A DNA stretch of 64,000 nucleotides. Source: Monosporascus cannonballus (taxonomy: Eukaryota; Ascomycota; Sordariomycetes; Xylariales). Below are positions 38,744-50,991 of this stretch, one piece after another. The notes under the pieces are model-generated. The model was given only the letters and a program-made list of their open reading frames with translations, was not told the DNA's origin and searched no databases. The number at the start of each line of letters is the position of its first letter. The stretch's first letter is position 1. The translations under genes and the position numbers were made by a program. Where the stretch lies: NCBI GenBank assembly GCA_004154925.1, contig QJNS01000116.1, forward strand, positions 183,202-247,201, read 5' to 3'.

Positions 38744-39128
38744 TATAACGGCTAAACGTTTTAATTAATTATTAAATCTTAATTGTGCGAGTTTATATTA
38801 ATAGAAATATCGTAAGATTTTCATAATAATAAGATAACTTAATTATATTTTTTAATATTAAAGTATAAAAATCGTCTTGCAAACGATTAATATTAATAAA
38901 TATTATAAGCTGGCATTATTTAAATTATAGAAATAATAAACGTATTATATTTGTTTTTCTTAATTTTGTTAATTCTGGCTTTATGGGCTTTCCGATAGAT
39001 CCTGTCAAACCTGGCTTTATAGGCTTTACGATAGATCCTGTCGAACCATTACGTGACTCGACCCACCTGGCTTAATCATTTTCTTGTCGCGACCGTTTTC
39101 CGAGGCCGCAGCCTGTTAGGTCATAACA
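38744..39128 (-). repeat. 5' LTR of element B (385 bp), A-subtype
   Basis: The plus-strand view ends GGTCATAACA. It contains GCAAACGATTAATATTAATA, shared with the LTRs of A and absent from the LTR at 25,299-25,684. Its middle has two copies of TGGCTTTATRGGCTTT..GATAGATCCTGTC instead of the 35-bp repeats of the other end. Confidence 0.82.
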
Positions 39129-39133
39129 ATAAT

Positions 39134-40196
39134 AATAACCTTACGGAATTCGGGTACCTATATTCGGTAAATATTAAAAGTTTGGTACTTTATTAAATAT
39201 CCGATATAAATTTTCGGTTTAACTTTTTATGTTCGCTTATTTATTTCTCCTTTTCGCTTTTTCGTTAACGGATACGTTTGTACGCCATATGCGAAAATCT
39301 CAAATTAATTAAGCCTAAGGTTTACGGTAATTACGTTAATTACGGCATGATTATATTAACGGAAATATTACTTAAATTAACGAACGAATACCTTATTAGG
39401 TAAAAGTTAATTTTAAAAATAGTTCGAGCTTATATTATATAGTTACGTTATTGTTTTTATTATTTTAGGCCAAACCTTTTTAAAAAAATTTGTTTCCAAC
39501 TTTATTTTAAAAATTTTATTAATTAGCTTTTAACCTGCTCGCTCGCTTTTTCTTATAGGTTTTTTAGTATATAGAAATAAAATTTTAAACTTAATTCCTT
39601 TTTTAATAAATTATGCTTAATAAGTTGTATATCCGTTTATTACGATCGTTTTAATATCGTTATCCTATTTAATTTTGCAGATAAGGAATTTATATTATTT
39701 ACGTACTTAATAATCGAAATTCCGAATTACCTAGAACTTTGTTTTTTAAATACGATTAATAGTTAAAAAAACGAAAATTTCTTATTATACTCGTTTTTGA
39801 TTACTAGGAATTACCTAAAGTTATCGTAACTGTTACGGCCTTGTCCACCGTAACAGCTCTTATACGGCTGTAAGCACCAGGATGATTGCTACAATTGCGA
39901 TTATTCTACCCATCTTTTGCCCTGGTGACGTGATAGTATGGTGCAGCCATAACAGTAACTCGCAAAACAATCAAAATAATTTTACGTAATGCGCTAAAAG
40001 GGTTTAAGCGTTCGACTTTTTGGTAAGCGCTTTCAAATTACCTAAAAAGCGTACGTACGAATATAAGTCTTATATTTCTGGCGCGCTATCTCTTTTATAA
40101 TAACGTTCCTAACGTTTTTAACAAACGATCTTAACGCCGTAAATTCTAGGTACCTTAACCTTAAGTACCAAAGATTCATTTGTTTTTGTATAAGAG
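39134..40196. other. Interior piece of element H between B and D
   Basis: This is AT-rich, RIP-mutated sequence, except for a short GC-richer patch at about 39,830-39,970 that looks almost unmutated. An open minus-strand stretch lies at 40,042-40,201, with no recognisable domain. By position it is part of the H interior. Confidence 0.5.
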
Positions 40197-40201
40197 CGTA
40201 A

Positions 40202-40574
40202 TGTGACGAGCTATGCGGTTTGACCAACTATTAAACCTTAGTTGTACAGGTTTATGTTAGCAGGAGTATCGTGGGAATCTGAGCAACGAATACAGTAATC
40301 GTATCACGTCTCGTAATTCAAAAGGTGCTTTAGGTGACGAATTATTATTGTAAACTAAAATTATTTAAATTATAAAAATAATAAACGTATATATTTTGAT
40401 TTTTTTCGATCTTGTTAAGCCTGGTTTTATAAGCTTTACGATCGATCCTATCGAACCTGGCTTTATGGGCTTTACAATCGATCTTATCGAGTTATTACGT
40501 AATTTAACCTACATGGCTTAGTTATTTTCCTATTACGACCGTTTTCCAAGGCCATAACCTGTCGGATTATAATA
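40202..40574 (-). repeat. 3' LTR of element D (373 bp)
   Basis: The plus-strand view starts TGTGACGAGCTATGCGG and ends GGATTATAATA. The outer (lower-coordinate) third is much less RIP-mutated than the rest. Confidence 0.87.
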
Positions 40575-40859
40575 CGATCCTTTTTTTTATAATTTTTATC
40601 ACGATAATTGTTTCTTTTGTAAATTTTTTTTTCGTTATTATATCGGGTCGTATTAAAAAATTTATTAAGCGAAAAACGAAAAAACGAAATAATTTATGTA
40701 AATTAATTATTTTTCGAATTATGAATATGCTTATATATTTTTATTATATTTATTGCAAATTATTCTTTTATTATTTTTTATTAGATTTTTCCGGTATAAA
40801 AAATACGTAATACGGCGTTAAAGCCTTTATAACGTTAACGTTTTTTTTATTTTTTAACT

Positions 40860-41075
40860 TAAAAAATTTATTTTTAATTATTTTAAGGTTAAAACGGAAT
40901 ATAAAAAGATTAAGAAAAAAATAAAATAAACGTAAATTAAGGTTTACCATTTTCGAAAATAAAAAAAATTATAAGCCGATTATATAATATATATATTATT
41001 TCGTAAATTTGGGTTTTTAAAAAAATTAAATATGTTAAAACGTTAAAAAGAAATAGGCCAAATTAAAAATTACCC
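40860..41075 (+). pseudogene. Antisense coiled-coil ORF of element D
   Basis: The plus strand, opposite to pol of D, reads LKVKTEYKKIKKKIK, then IKVYHFRK.KKL.ADYI, then FRKFGFLKKLNMLKR. It aligns codon by codon with the minus-strand ORF at 8,165-8,590 of element A (LKVKTELEKAEKEAE, AKIRRLRKQKKLWTDCV). The differences are RIP-type. Confidence 0.55.
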
Positions 41076-44000
41076 AGATTATATCGACAAAAGCTATAAT
41101 TCTTTTCGATTAAATTAATCTGAAATTTATTACTTAATTATTAACTAATTAAAAAATTTATAATTCCGTAAATTTTGGTATTATTAATAAAAATACATTA
41201 ATAAATATTAAGCGTTAATAAAATATTTAATAAGTTTTTAAATATTTTCGGAATCCGGATATTTTTTCCATTTAATCAGATATTAAATACGTCCGTTTTA
41301 TTTCCGTATATTAAGGATTTTTTTTATTTCGTAAATTTATTTGTTTTTTATTTCCATATCGTTTTATACCGTATATATTTTAATTATATTTATTATTAAT
41401 TCGAATAAAAAACTATAAAAAATTAAATGAAATTTAACTTTTCATAAAAGTTGTAATTAATAATTATTTCTTAAATTTTTTTAATAATTTTATATAAACC
41501 GATATATTTAAAATCGAGTTTCTTATATAATTATTTCGTTTAAATATTTTTATAACAAAAAAATTATTTCCCTTTTTTCGAAAATTAATTTTTTTAATTT
41601 TTCTAATTATAATAATTAGTTATTTAATTCCGTACAAATTTTAATTTTATTTTTATTTTTTAATATAATTATTATAATATCTTAACGTAAAAATTACTTT
41701 AATGTTAATCGGATTATCGTTATATATTTTTTTATAAATTTTTAAAATAAAACCAAAATTTATATTTACTAATATTATTGTAATATATTCGTAATAATTA
41801 ATATGATAAGTTAATTATATAATCGGCAATTTTTTAACTTAATTATTTTATTTATAATTAATATAATATCGTAAATAAACTTTTAAAATTTGGTTTATTT
41901 ATTCCGTTTAGTTATTTATTTAAGGGTTAAATATATTAAATAATTTATAATTTAAGCCGATTTATATTATTAGGTTTTGTTAAAACTTAAATACGAATAT
42001 CGATTTTGTGTTTAAAATAATTTTTATAAATAATCTATATGTATTAAAAATATATTTAAAAATAGATATATATTTTGTATTCGGCATTTATATCTTTATA
42101 ATATAATAAAATATAAAAAGATTTTGTAAATCCATCGACGATTACAGAAATATTATTATAATATATTTCCGTATAGTTTATATCGTCGAAACTTTATTTT
42201 AACGTAAATATTATATTGCCGTATAATTTTTTATATTATTAATTTAATTTTTAAAAAAATATATACGTTAAAATCGTTTTAAAATTCTATAATGTTTTAA
42301 ATGTTTATATAATTAATATTTATAAATTTTTCGTCCTAAAATTTTTTAATATTTTTCAAAATTTGTATTTTATTTATTTTTTAATTTTTTACAACAATTA
42401 TTATTATATTATTAACTTTTTTAATATATATTATAAGGTATTACCCGAATTATCGTAATTTTTCGTAAATGTAAATATTTTTTATAATAATATTAAAAAT
42501 TATATAATTAATTTTAATTAATTTATTTTCGCAATTTAATTATTTATTTAAAATATTTATTTTATTATTTTTTAACCCTTCTTTATAAATAATAATAAAG
42601 TTAAATTTTTTTAAATTGTTTTACGTTTTAAAATTATTATTTTATAAATCTTTTAATTATAATAAATTAAGTAAAAGTTTAATAATTTATATAAACTTTA
42701 ATTTAATGCAAATTCCCTTTTAAAAAATATTTAAACTCCGAAATTACCATAATAATAATTATAAATTCCTTATTTCGAATACCGTAATTAAATTTAATTT
42801 TTTTAAATTTATACGAAAAAAATATAATACGGTATAATTTATCTTCATTATTTCGTTATTTAATTATTATATTTAATACTTAATCCGAAATACCGGTATT
42901 TAAGTAAACAAGATAATGTAAATTATATATAATTAATATTAATTCGTTAATAATTATGTCTTTAATATCTTAAAATATTTTTTCCGTATTTAGCATTTAT
43001 TCCAATTTTCTTTTTCGTAAAGCTTATTAAAAATATAATTATTTTGCTGAAATTTTAAATAAATTTCCTATAATAATTAACAAATCTCAGGAATACTTAT
43101 ACTTCCTTAACTATCGTTAATATTTATTATTTTATAATTATAATAATATTTTTAAAATTTATTTTAATATATTTTAAAGTAATAATATATTTTAAATATT
43201 TTATTTCTTATATATAAAACTAATTTCCTTTTGTATTAATATATGATTTCATGTTTTATCAAACTTAATAAATTTTATAAGCAAATTTTATATATATTTT
43301 TTCCGTTTTTAAAAAATAAAAATATCGTTAAAATAACAAATAACAAAAGTATCGAAATATTTTCGTAATACGTAATTAATTAATTTCTAAAAAATCGCTA
43401 ATACGTTTATAAATCTTATTAATATAATTAAATATTTAAATAATCCGTATTTCGTTTTAAAAGTTATTTTTTATTTATATTTTTTTAATTTCAATAGGGT
43501 TATATTTATTTTTAAGATCAAATATTATAAATTATTTAATTTCGTAAAATCGAATTTTTATTTTTATAATTAATCATAATAATATTTTATATTTAATAAT
43601 AATATCGTTGAAATGTCGTTAATTAATCATAAATCGAAATTTCTTATTTTTTTAATACGAAAAATATAAGGTCTTTTATTAATAATTTTAAAAGTTAAAT
43701 TTTATTTTTTTTATAACCGATTTTTTAAGTATTCTTTAAAAATACGTAATTCGTTTTTATTAAGATTATAAATAAGGTAAAACTTTGTCGAAAACCCTTT
43801 TTTAAAAATTATTTCGTAATTTTATTCGTTATATTCTAATAATTTTATATCGAATATACTTTTGAAAAATTACTTATATTTATAGTATTATAATAATATG
43901 TTAATTAGAGTTTTTAATTTTTAAGGTTATTATTTTTTTATATCGTTATTTAGTTATTTTAATGTTGCTTTAATAATAATAATAATACGTTGTATTTTTC

Positions 44001-46396
44001 TTTAATCTCTCTTTTTTTATATTTTATCTTTTTACGTAATAAAGGTTTTATCGTATTTTTATATTTATATTCGTTATTATTATTAATTAAGCATTAAAAA
44101 TTTAGTTTTCTTTTTTTATTTATTAATATAATATAAAATAAATTTTATTTAGTTAATAATTTTATTAATTAAGATTTCGTATTAGCATATCCATAATAAT
44201 TTTAAGAGTATATCGTAATTCCGGAATGGAATAATATCTAAATTAATTATTTAATATTATTTCTAAATAAAAATCTCGAAATAATTAAATTTACATATAT
44301 TTTTTTCATTATCGTAAATAAATTCTTAATTTTTGATATTTATCGTTATATAAGATTTTAATTTATATTTTTACAATAATATAAATTTATTAATTGTAGT
44401 TAATATAATATAATTTTTACTTAAATTTTCGTAATTTATTATTATAATATATTAATATATTTTAATTTATATTTTTAAAGTAAAAAAATTATTAATGTTT
44501 TTTATTATTGCATTTAAAGCCTTTTTTAAAAATTTCTTTTAATTATTTGAAGTTTTATTATCTTACGGCTTTTTTATAAATATTTTTTTAAATTTTTATC
44601 CGAATTTATTAAATTTTATTTATACTTTTTCGTTTAATACGTTAAATTATTTTATTTATTATTATTATCGGCGTATTATTCCTTTAAACCGTATTAATTA
44701 TTTTTAATTTTATTAAAATATTTTTTGGTTAAATAAATTATTTTTTATGTTTATAATTTTATCATATGATATATTATTTTAATTATCGTTTTAAAAATTT
44801 CTTATAAATTAACGTTTTTTTAATAATTTTTTTAAAAAAGTCCATAATAAATATTAATTGAAAATAAAAATTCGTAATAATTTTTTAGTAATAATTTTTA
44901 TTATGTATTAAATTAATTCATTTTCCGTTTAATAATTATATTATTTATAATAACAAAAAAGGGTTTTTTACGGGTATTATTTTTATTTAAATTAGTTCTT
45001 TATTTCAGCCAGTTATTAAATATTTTTAGGGTTATGGTTCGAAAATATTAATATTATTATTTATCGTTTTTGTTATTTTCGGTAAAATTTAGAAAATCGA
45101 ATCCTTTATAATATATACGGGTAATTCGTTCGTAAATATATTATTTTTATTTTTCGTAATCGGGATATTTTCGTCGTCGATAATATATGGCATACATTTT
45201 GCCGTACCGATTAAAGGTTTTAAAATAAATTTTTTTATCCAGTTTTAATATTTACGTAATTATTTTTATCATGCTTTTTATAAAATTTATAATGCTTATT
45301 AAGTTAATTTTCTAATATTTTATATTTTTTGTCGAATTTCTTATGGTAATAATCCCGGTTAAACCTTTTAATATATGCTTAATATATATATTTAATTTAG
45401 ATTATATTAATAATTTTATTATCGTTTTCTTAATTATATTTAAATCGTTTTTCCGATATAGGGGTCTAGTTATTTTGTTGTAATCTTTTAGGTTTTTTGC
45501 ATTTGTAAACTTTATGTGCTATTTTGCTATAATTAAAGTATTTAATTTAGTTCCAGTTTTATTTATATATAACATTAAATTCTATAAATTTTAATGCCGT
45601 TTTATAAGAAATTAAAAGTACGTTTTGTTTTTTTCCTTAATTAATTTGTTATATTCCGAGTATAAAATATATTATTATTTTTTATTAGTTTTTAAATTGT
45701 TAATTAGTAATCCTAATTATTTTTATAATATATCGATTTAAAGTAATTAATTAATTAATTTAAATAATCTTATTTTTTATATTATTTTTAAAGTTTTTAT
45801 AAAATATAGTAATAAAAATATTGGTTTCGTTATTTTTTTATCCAGCTTTAGCCGTAAAGCTTTTAAAAGTTATGGCGTATTTAAATATGGATTTTTTTTA
45901 TCGGAATTATAAAAGTTATTAAGCCGTAAATTATTTTTATCCGGATTATCGAAATTATTTCATATTGTATTTTCGAAATTAATATAAAATAAAAAGATTC
46001 TATTAATAATAATTTTCTTATTTAATTTTTTTATTTTTAAAAAACTTTTTATAATCAGTTTAAATTAATTAACCGTATTTTTTATTAAGTATATTTTTAA
46101 TATTAAAACTTAGTCCGTTAAATTATTAAAATTTAATAAATAAAAGTAAATTCGTTTTTATATTAAAAAAATTTAAAAATTATTTTTTTTATTATAAACC
46201 TTTAACTTTTTAACTTTTATACAGATAAAAAAGGTTTCGGCAAATCATATAACTTTAATTTATCGGACTCTTTTTTTAATTCCTAAATTCGAACCTAAAA
46301 TTATTAAATAAAGGCTTTCTAAATATTAATTAATATTTTAATATTATTAAATATTATTTAAAATTTAACGGTATTATTAAATAAAAATTTATAACA

Positions 46397-46768
46397 TATA
46401 ATAAATTATATAATTTAATTAATTATTAAATTTTAATCGCATAGGTTTATATTAATAAAAATATCGTAAGAATTTAAATAATAAATATAATAATTATATT
46501 ATGTTTCGTAATTTTAAAAATGCCTTAAGTAACAAATTATTATTATAAACTAAAATTATTTAAATTATAAAAATAATAAGTATATATATTTTAATTTCTT
46601 TAATTCTGTTAAATCTGGCTTTATGGGCTTTACGATCGATCCTATTAAGCCTGGCTCTATGGGCTTTACGATCGATCCTATTAAGCCATTACGTGACTCG
46701 ACTTACATGGCTTAGTTATTTTCCTGTTGCGACCGTTTTCCGAGGCCACAACCCGTCGGGTTATAATA
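46397..46768 (-). repeat. 5' LTR of element D (372 bp)
   Basis: The plus-strand view ends GGGTTATAATA and is followed by CGTAA. It contains two 36-bp tandem units at 46,615-46,650 and 46,651-46,686 (CTGGCTTTATGGGCTTTACG and following bases). Confidence 0.86.
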
Positions 46769-46773
46769 CGTAA

Positions 46774-48675
46774 ATAATTTTTCGATCGCCTTTACGGTTT
46801 CCTCTCCTTTTTTCATTAATCGTTAAATATATGAAAATTTTAACTGGGTTTTACGGAATTATGAATGGAATATTCGAATAAAAAGAAAGCGGCTTATATT
46901 CGAAAAAGGTTAAATTACATAATTATTAAAATTTCGTAAAAATAATACTTTCTTTAATTTTTCCTATTTTAAAGAAATAATTAAGGCCGTAATAACAGAT
47001 CCTAATTTTGCGAAATAAAACTTTTAAAATAATAATAGCGTAAAATTCTTTTATTATTATTATATCCTTAAATATAAGGTTATGTTTTGGTTTATTAAAA
47101 CCTTTATTTATATAATATTTCTTTAATTAGTTTTTTTGTTATGCCATCAATTAAGAACGAAAAAATATCCGTTTTTATTATATTTTCTGTAATATTAAAT
47201 ATAAAGATACCGGAGATAAAGAGATTTTTAAAATTTATTAATTGCTTTGCCCCATAATTATTAATTAAGATAAATTAAAATAAAAAAAATATATTAAAAT
47301 AAATAATGCTATAAATTCTTAAAGCTGGATTAAAGGGATTAAGGTATGTAAATTAATAAAAGCGTAATAATATTGCCGAACTATATAATACAAGTAAGCG
47401 TTAATCGTTTTATAATTTTCCGAATAATTCTTTTTTATTTAAGAAACTTTGTAAAATGTTTACAGAACTTTTTTTACCGATTATGCTTAAATCACTTACG
47501 AATTCCCTTAATATCCTTTTAACTTAAATAATGGAATTTTCTGATAATTATCTTTATAATCGTAAAACGTAAATAAATATATTTATTAAGCTCTCATAAA
47601 TAAAGTTTATTTAACGTATTTAAATAAGAATATTTATTTCTTTTTTAAACGTATTTGTTAGAATAAAACCTATAATAAGTTACGATAATATTTGTTTTTT
47701 AAATTACGATCCTGGTAATATAATAATAAAGATTCCGGGCTTTTTATTTTTAGCTTTTAACTTATTTTTATAGCATATAGTCGAAAACTAATCCTTAAAT
47801 TCCTTTAAGCTTATTATAAGTTTACTAAAAAAATTTCCTTAATAAAGTTAATTAATTTTCGTTATCCTTAATCTAGTACGAAACGTTTTTTTTACTGTAT
47901 TTAGGAAATCTTTTGCTATAAACATTCTCTTAATTTCCTAAAAGTTATATATTTTTACTTTAATATAAGCAATATACCAAATTTAATACCATTAATTAAG
48001 ATTTATATGGCTTACTTTAATTAGGCGCAGGGCTTTACGATAATTGTTGTATACTGTCGAAATAATACTTAATAAAAAAAAAGGGCGAATTAATCCCTTA
48101 ATTTCCTCAGAAAATTTTATATCGTAATTTTTCCTTATACGATTAAGGTAATTTAAGCGTTTTTAAGCATTTGGCTTTCTATTATTACGTTAATCCATAT
48201 TTAAATATTAAAGTATCGGATATTAATTTTAAAAGTTTTTCGTTATTTTTTGCGTACGGTTTCCGTCAAGCGTTTAATATCTTTATCGTATTTGTTTTTT
48301 CGAAATTATCAAAGAATAACTCTTTAAATTTTTTCGAAAAAGTTTACATTAAATAATATTAATATAAAAGTTTTTCTAAAGAGTTAATACCTTTATATAT
48401 TGCTTTTTCGATCGAAAAGAATTTTTAAAAACTCGTAAAACAATTTTCATTAAATATATTAAGGTTTATAAAATACCATATACCGCGTAAAACAGGGTGA
48501 AATCGTAAAAAAGGAATTAATTAAAATAATTAAAATAATTTTTAGAAAATACGTTTTTAAAAATAAAATTATTTAATATATTAATAAACAATATGGTATT
48601 TTAAATTAATAAATAAAGAATTACGATTAATTTGATTATAATTATCTTACGTAATTAAAATATTGGGCTTATAAT
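46774..48675. other. Right interior part of element H
   Basis: This is AT-rich RIP-mutated DNA between element D and the right LTR of H. Minus-strand translation shows broken stretches such as AKDFLNTVKKTFRTRLRITK (near 47,900) and YAKNNEKLLKLISDT (near 48,250), which may be gag remains. I cannot assign a family. Confidence 0.45.
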
Positions 48676-48862
48676 TGTTATAATTAGGTTAATCGCGAAA
48701 AAGGGTTATATAAAATGTGGGAAATAATAATTATCTAACTAGAATTGAGCTCCAAGGAACGGTAGTTAGGAAGCTCTCTACATACTATGGGAGCGCCGGA
48801 ATAAGGCTTTTCCGGGTGCTATGGAGCTTGATGACTAACACAGATACCCCTATTCCACGACA
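48676..48862. repeat. Right LTR of element H (187 bp)
   Basis: It starts TGTTATAATTAGGTTAATCG and ends TATTCCACGACA, followed by TSD TTCGG at 48,863-48,867. The inner (left) half is RIP-mutated, the outer half intact, the mirror image of the left LTR. Confidence 0.92.
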
Positions 48863-48867
48863 TTCGG

Positions 48868-49905
48868 GTTATACGAAGAGACCAAGGAAACCTATTCATG
48901 CATGAGCTTCCCCTGAACAAGTTGCTATTTATCATTTGATCAGCTTCGTGACTTCCTGGACACTAAAAGTGCTTAAATTAGAATACGAGAGATGTGGCGT
49001 CTCCATCATTTGGAGTTTGTAATATTAAGTCTAGATGGTTTACGATCGATCATAACACACCATGCGGATTTTATCAAACATTCAGGCCTCTCACGCAGGG
49101 ACGTTGAATTGAAACTGAACCCCCAGGGAGGTGGGACGGCTATCGGACGTAGAGTTCAGGGGATGCGGCAAAGGGCATCTTTTGACACGCACTGGGAGCA
49201 CACAGGAACAATATTTGCAATTAGCTGATTATATCCTCGTTCACTCTAGAAGGTGTACTGAACTGAAAGGCGTCTTGGGTTTGGCAGGGGGTATTGTCTT
49301 GGGAGTGGAGGGGGGGCCAGGGACAGCGCCGGCATCCTCAGCACAAGCAATAATTAGAGGCCTACGTTGTCTAGTCCAGGTATGTGGTGTGAGGATAGCG
49401 AAACAATTCCAATTCTCTTCTTTCCCTAGCCTGCCCAGTGTCTCTCCATTTGCCGCACAATCCCGTTGTTAGGTCTCCCGTCCCCGCAATCACAAAGGCT
49501 TCCGTTCAGCCTTACCGGTAGATAAGAGTCAGCCTACGTAAAGGATCGCGTGTGTAAATACGATAGATTGGGCAGCGGTTGGCCCCTTTCTTATCGCCCC
49601 ATTCAAATTATTACAGTATAAGCTTGGTAACATCAATGCTCATCACAGGGACCTCGGGCTAGCAAGTCCTATCTCAGCCGTTCGACAGCGCGCTTAGAAT
49701 AGTTTCTTGTGTACATTTCTGATGATCCGCTTATGCACGCTACTAGTGTTACAATATCACGCCACAGCCCGCACTTCCGGGACGGGGTTTCTCATCATGA
49801 CCATCATCCCTCCTTCCCCTGACATCAGAGGTACCGTACCATCCCATCTCTCATCTCCTTTGCCCACAACCACGCACACGCGCCAACCCTCAGCACCCCA
49901 CCAAA
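48868..49905. other. Intergenic DNA downstream of mrp7
   Basis: GC-balanced, not RIP-mutated. Open frames are short and overlapping, with no recognisable domain. The last about 100 bases before 49,905 will be 3' UTR of mrp7. Confidence 0.5.
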
Positions 49906-50991
49906 CTAAGCCCCCGCCCTGGGCGCGGGCGGCGGACTCGGCGGGCCCTGGCCCGCGTTCGGGTTGGCGGCGGCGGCGGCGGTAGCGGCCTCGGCCTTCC
50001 TGCGCTGGTGGTACTCGCGCATCTTGCGGATGCGGGCGGCGCGCTGGGCGTCGAGGGCCTCCTTGCGGCGCGCGATCTTGTCCTCGCGCTCGGCGCGCAT
50101 CTCGCGGGCGATGGCGATCTTGCGGCGGCGGCGGTGGCGCATGGCGACGCGGCGGGAGCCCAGCTTGCGCTTCTCGGTCCTGACCAGCGTGCCGAGGCGC
50201 CAGTTCTCCTCCTGGTAGGCGTACGACGAGTCCTGCCGCAGCTTTATGACGCGCTCGTCGCGCGGGTGCGGGCGCCGCCCGGTGCCCTGCCGCACCACCG
50301 CCGTCGGGATGCCCGAGGGCGAGAGCGCGGGCTCCTGGGGCGGCGGCGGGATCGGGCTCGCCACCATGTTCAGCTTGCGCTTGCGCGCCGCGTGCGGCGG
50401 GTAGGGCAGCTTATCCTCCTTGTTGAACACCACGCCGATGTACTGCCGCTTCGGGTGCCGCGCCGGGTCCCGGTAGTACTTGACATAGCCCGAGGCCAGG
50501 GCGAAGATGGTGTGATCTCGGCCCATGCCGCAGTTCTCGCCCGGGAACCACTTGGTGCCGCGCTGCTTGTAGATGATGTTTCCCGGGATGACGTACGAGT
50601 CTGTTGGTCGTTTGACGGATATGTTAGCTGTCCATTGTCCACCAGGAGAGGCGTTGAGCGGTCATGTATCCTCGTCTCCTGCTGAAGAGCATACCCGTGT
50701 CGCAGCGGGATCCGATGGAGACACGCAGGTGTAGATGGAGAACAGGAGAGACGTACCTCCGGATTTTTTCGCACCCAGCTTTTTCGGAATCGTGCTCGAG
50801 TCTCTTAACTTGTACATTCCCTGCGACTTAACCGAGGCATGTCGTCGACCCTCGACCACCGCATTGCCGGCTCCTATCCGTAGCGCCCCTAACGCATCCT
50901 GCAGCTGTCGGATGGTGATGGCAGGGGCCGATGACCTCGTCAGGCCCGAGGCAGCAGCTACTAATGGGCGCTGCAACTGAACGATCCGCAT
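49906..50991 (-). CDS. mrp7: Mitochondrial large-subunit ribosomal protein bL27m
   Basis: Component of the mitochondrial 54S large subunit; bacterial L27 lies near the peptidyl-transferase centre. Two exons: 50991..50757 and 50600..49906, with a 156-nt intron (GTACGT donor, GCTAAC branch at 50,623-50,628, CAG acceptor, phase 1), giving 309 residues. The N-terminus is Arg/Ala-rich, as for a mitochondrial presequence. The bL27 core follows at about 50-120: [55 protein letters not shown]. The long basic C-terminal extension (coiled coil, [10 protein letters not shown], Pro-rich end) is typical of fungal Mrp7 (yeast 371 residues). The first in-frame ATG is at 50,991; the triplets upstream of it are not ATG. 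Divergent from lcl2. Confidence 0.94.

Larger units (their letters stand above)
25299..39128 (-). mobile_element. Element B: Ty3/gypsy retroelement, interrupted by element C, with mismatched LTRs
   Basis: Minus orientation: 5' LTR at 38,744-39,128, interior 25,685-38,743, polypurine tract at about 25,685-25,699, 3' LTR at 25,299-25,684. Without C it is about 6.4 kb, like D. RT is readable on the minus strand at about 28,085-28,470: KYLVILIGFTNVLITF, RIINYILRKY and the catalytic VICYLDDILIFSATE. Element C entered just upstream of the F-V-P-K-K region. The two LTRs belong to different subtypes and the flanks (TTACC at 25,294-25,298, ATAAT at 39,129-39,133) do not match, so the element is probably a recombinant of two copies. 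Confidence 0.8.
40202..46768 (-). mobile_element. Element D: full-length Ty3/gypsy retroelement, 6,567 bp
   Basis: LTRs lie at 40,202-40,574 and 46,397-46,768 with a perfect CGTAA target duplication (40,197-40,201; 46,769-46,773). The polypurine tract (AAAAAAAAGGATCG on the minus strand) adjoins the 3' LTR. The minus-strand interior follows A and B throughout; the RT catalytic region is at about 43,290-43,480 (FVICYFNDIFIF in place of FVVCYLDDILIF). It is the most RIP-mutated copy in the window: the interior is nearly devoid of CpA. It serves as the reference length (about 6.57 kb) for A and B. Confidence 0.88.
23126..48862. mobile_element. Element H: outer LTR retroelement hosting E, B(+C) and D
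   Basis: Two 187-bp direct repeats at 23,126-23,312 and 48,676-48,862 begin TGT and end CGACA/CGATA, and are flanked by a perfect TTCGG at 23,121-23,125 and 48,863-48,867. They are therefore the two LTRs of one insertion. Subtracting the nested elements leaves about 4.0 kb of interior (23,313-23,996; 24,957-25,298; 39,129-40,196; 46,774-48,675). In reverse complement the LTR starts TGTCGTGGAATA and carries TATATAA, which recalls Ty1/copia LTRs. I could not find a clear RT or integrase box, so family and strand stay open. Confidence 0.85.

Noticed and set aside
23126..48862. Reading the two 187-bp repeats as a segmental duplication or as attachment sites of a giant element
   Set aside because: TG..CA ends, equal length and the 5-bp TTCGG duplication fit LTRs of one retroelement; the interior consists of recognisable later insertions.
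50008..50685. 225-codon open frame on the plus strand
   Set aside because: It is the antisense shadow of mrp7 in GC-rich sequence; the minus strand has a clear bL27 protein with intron.
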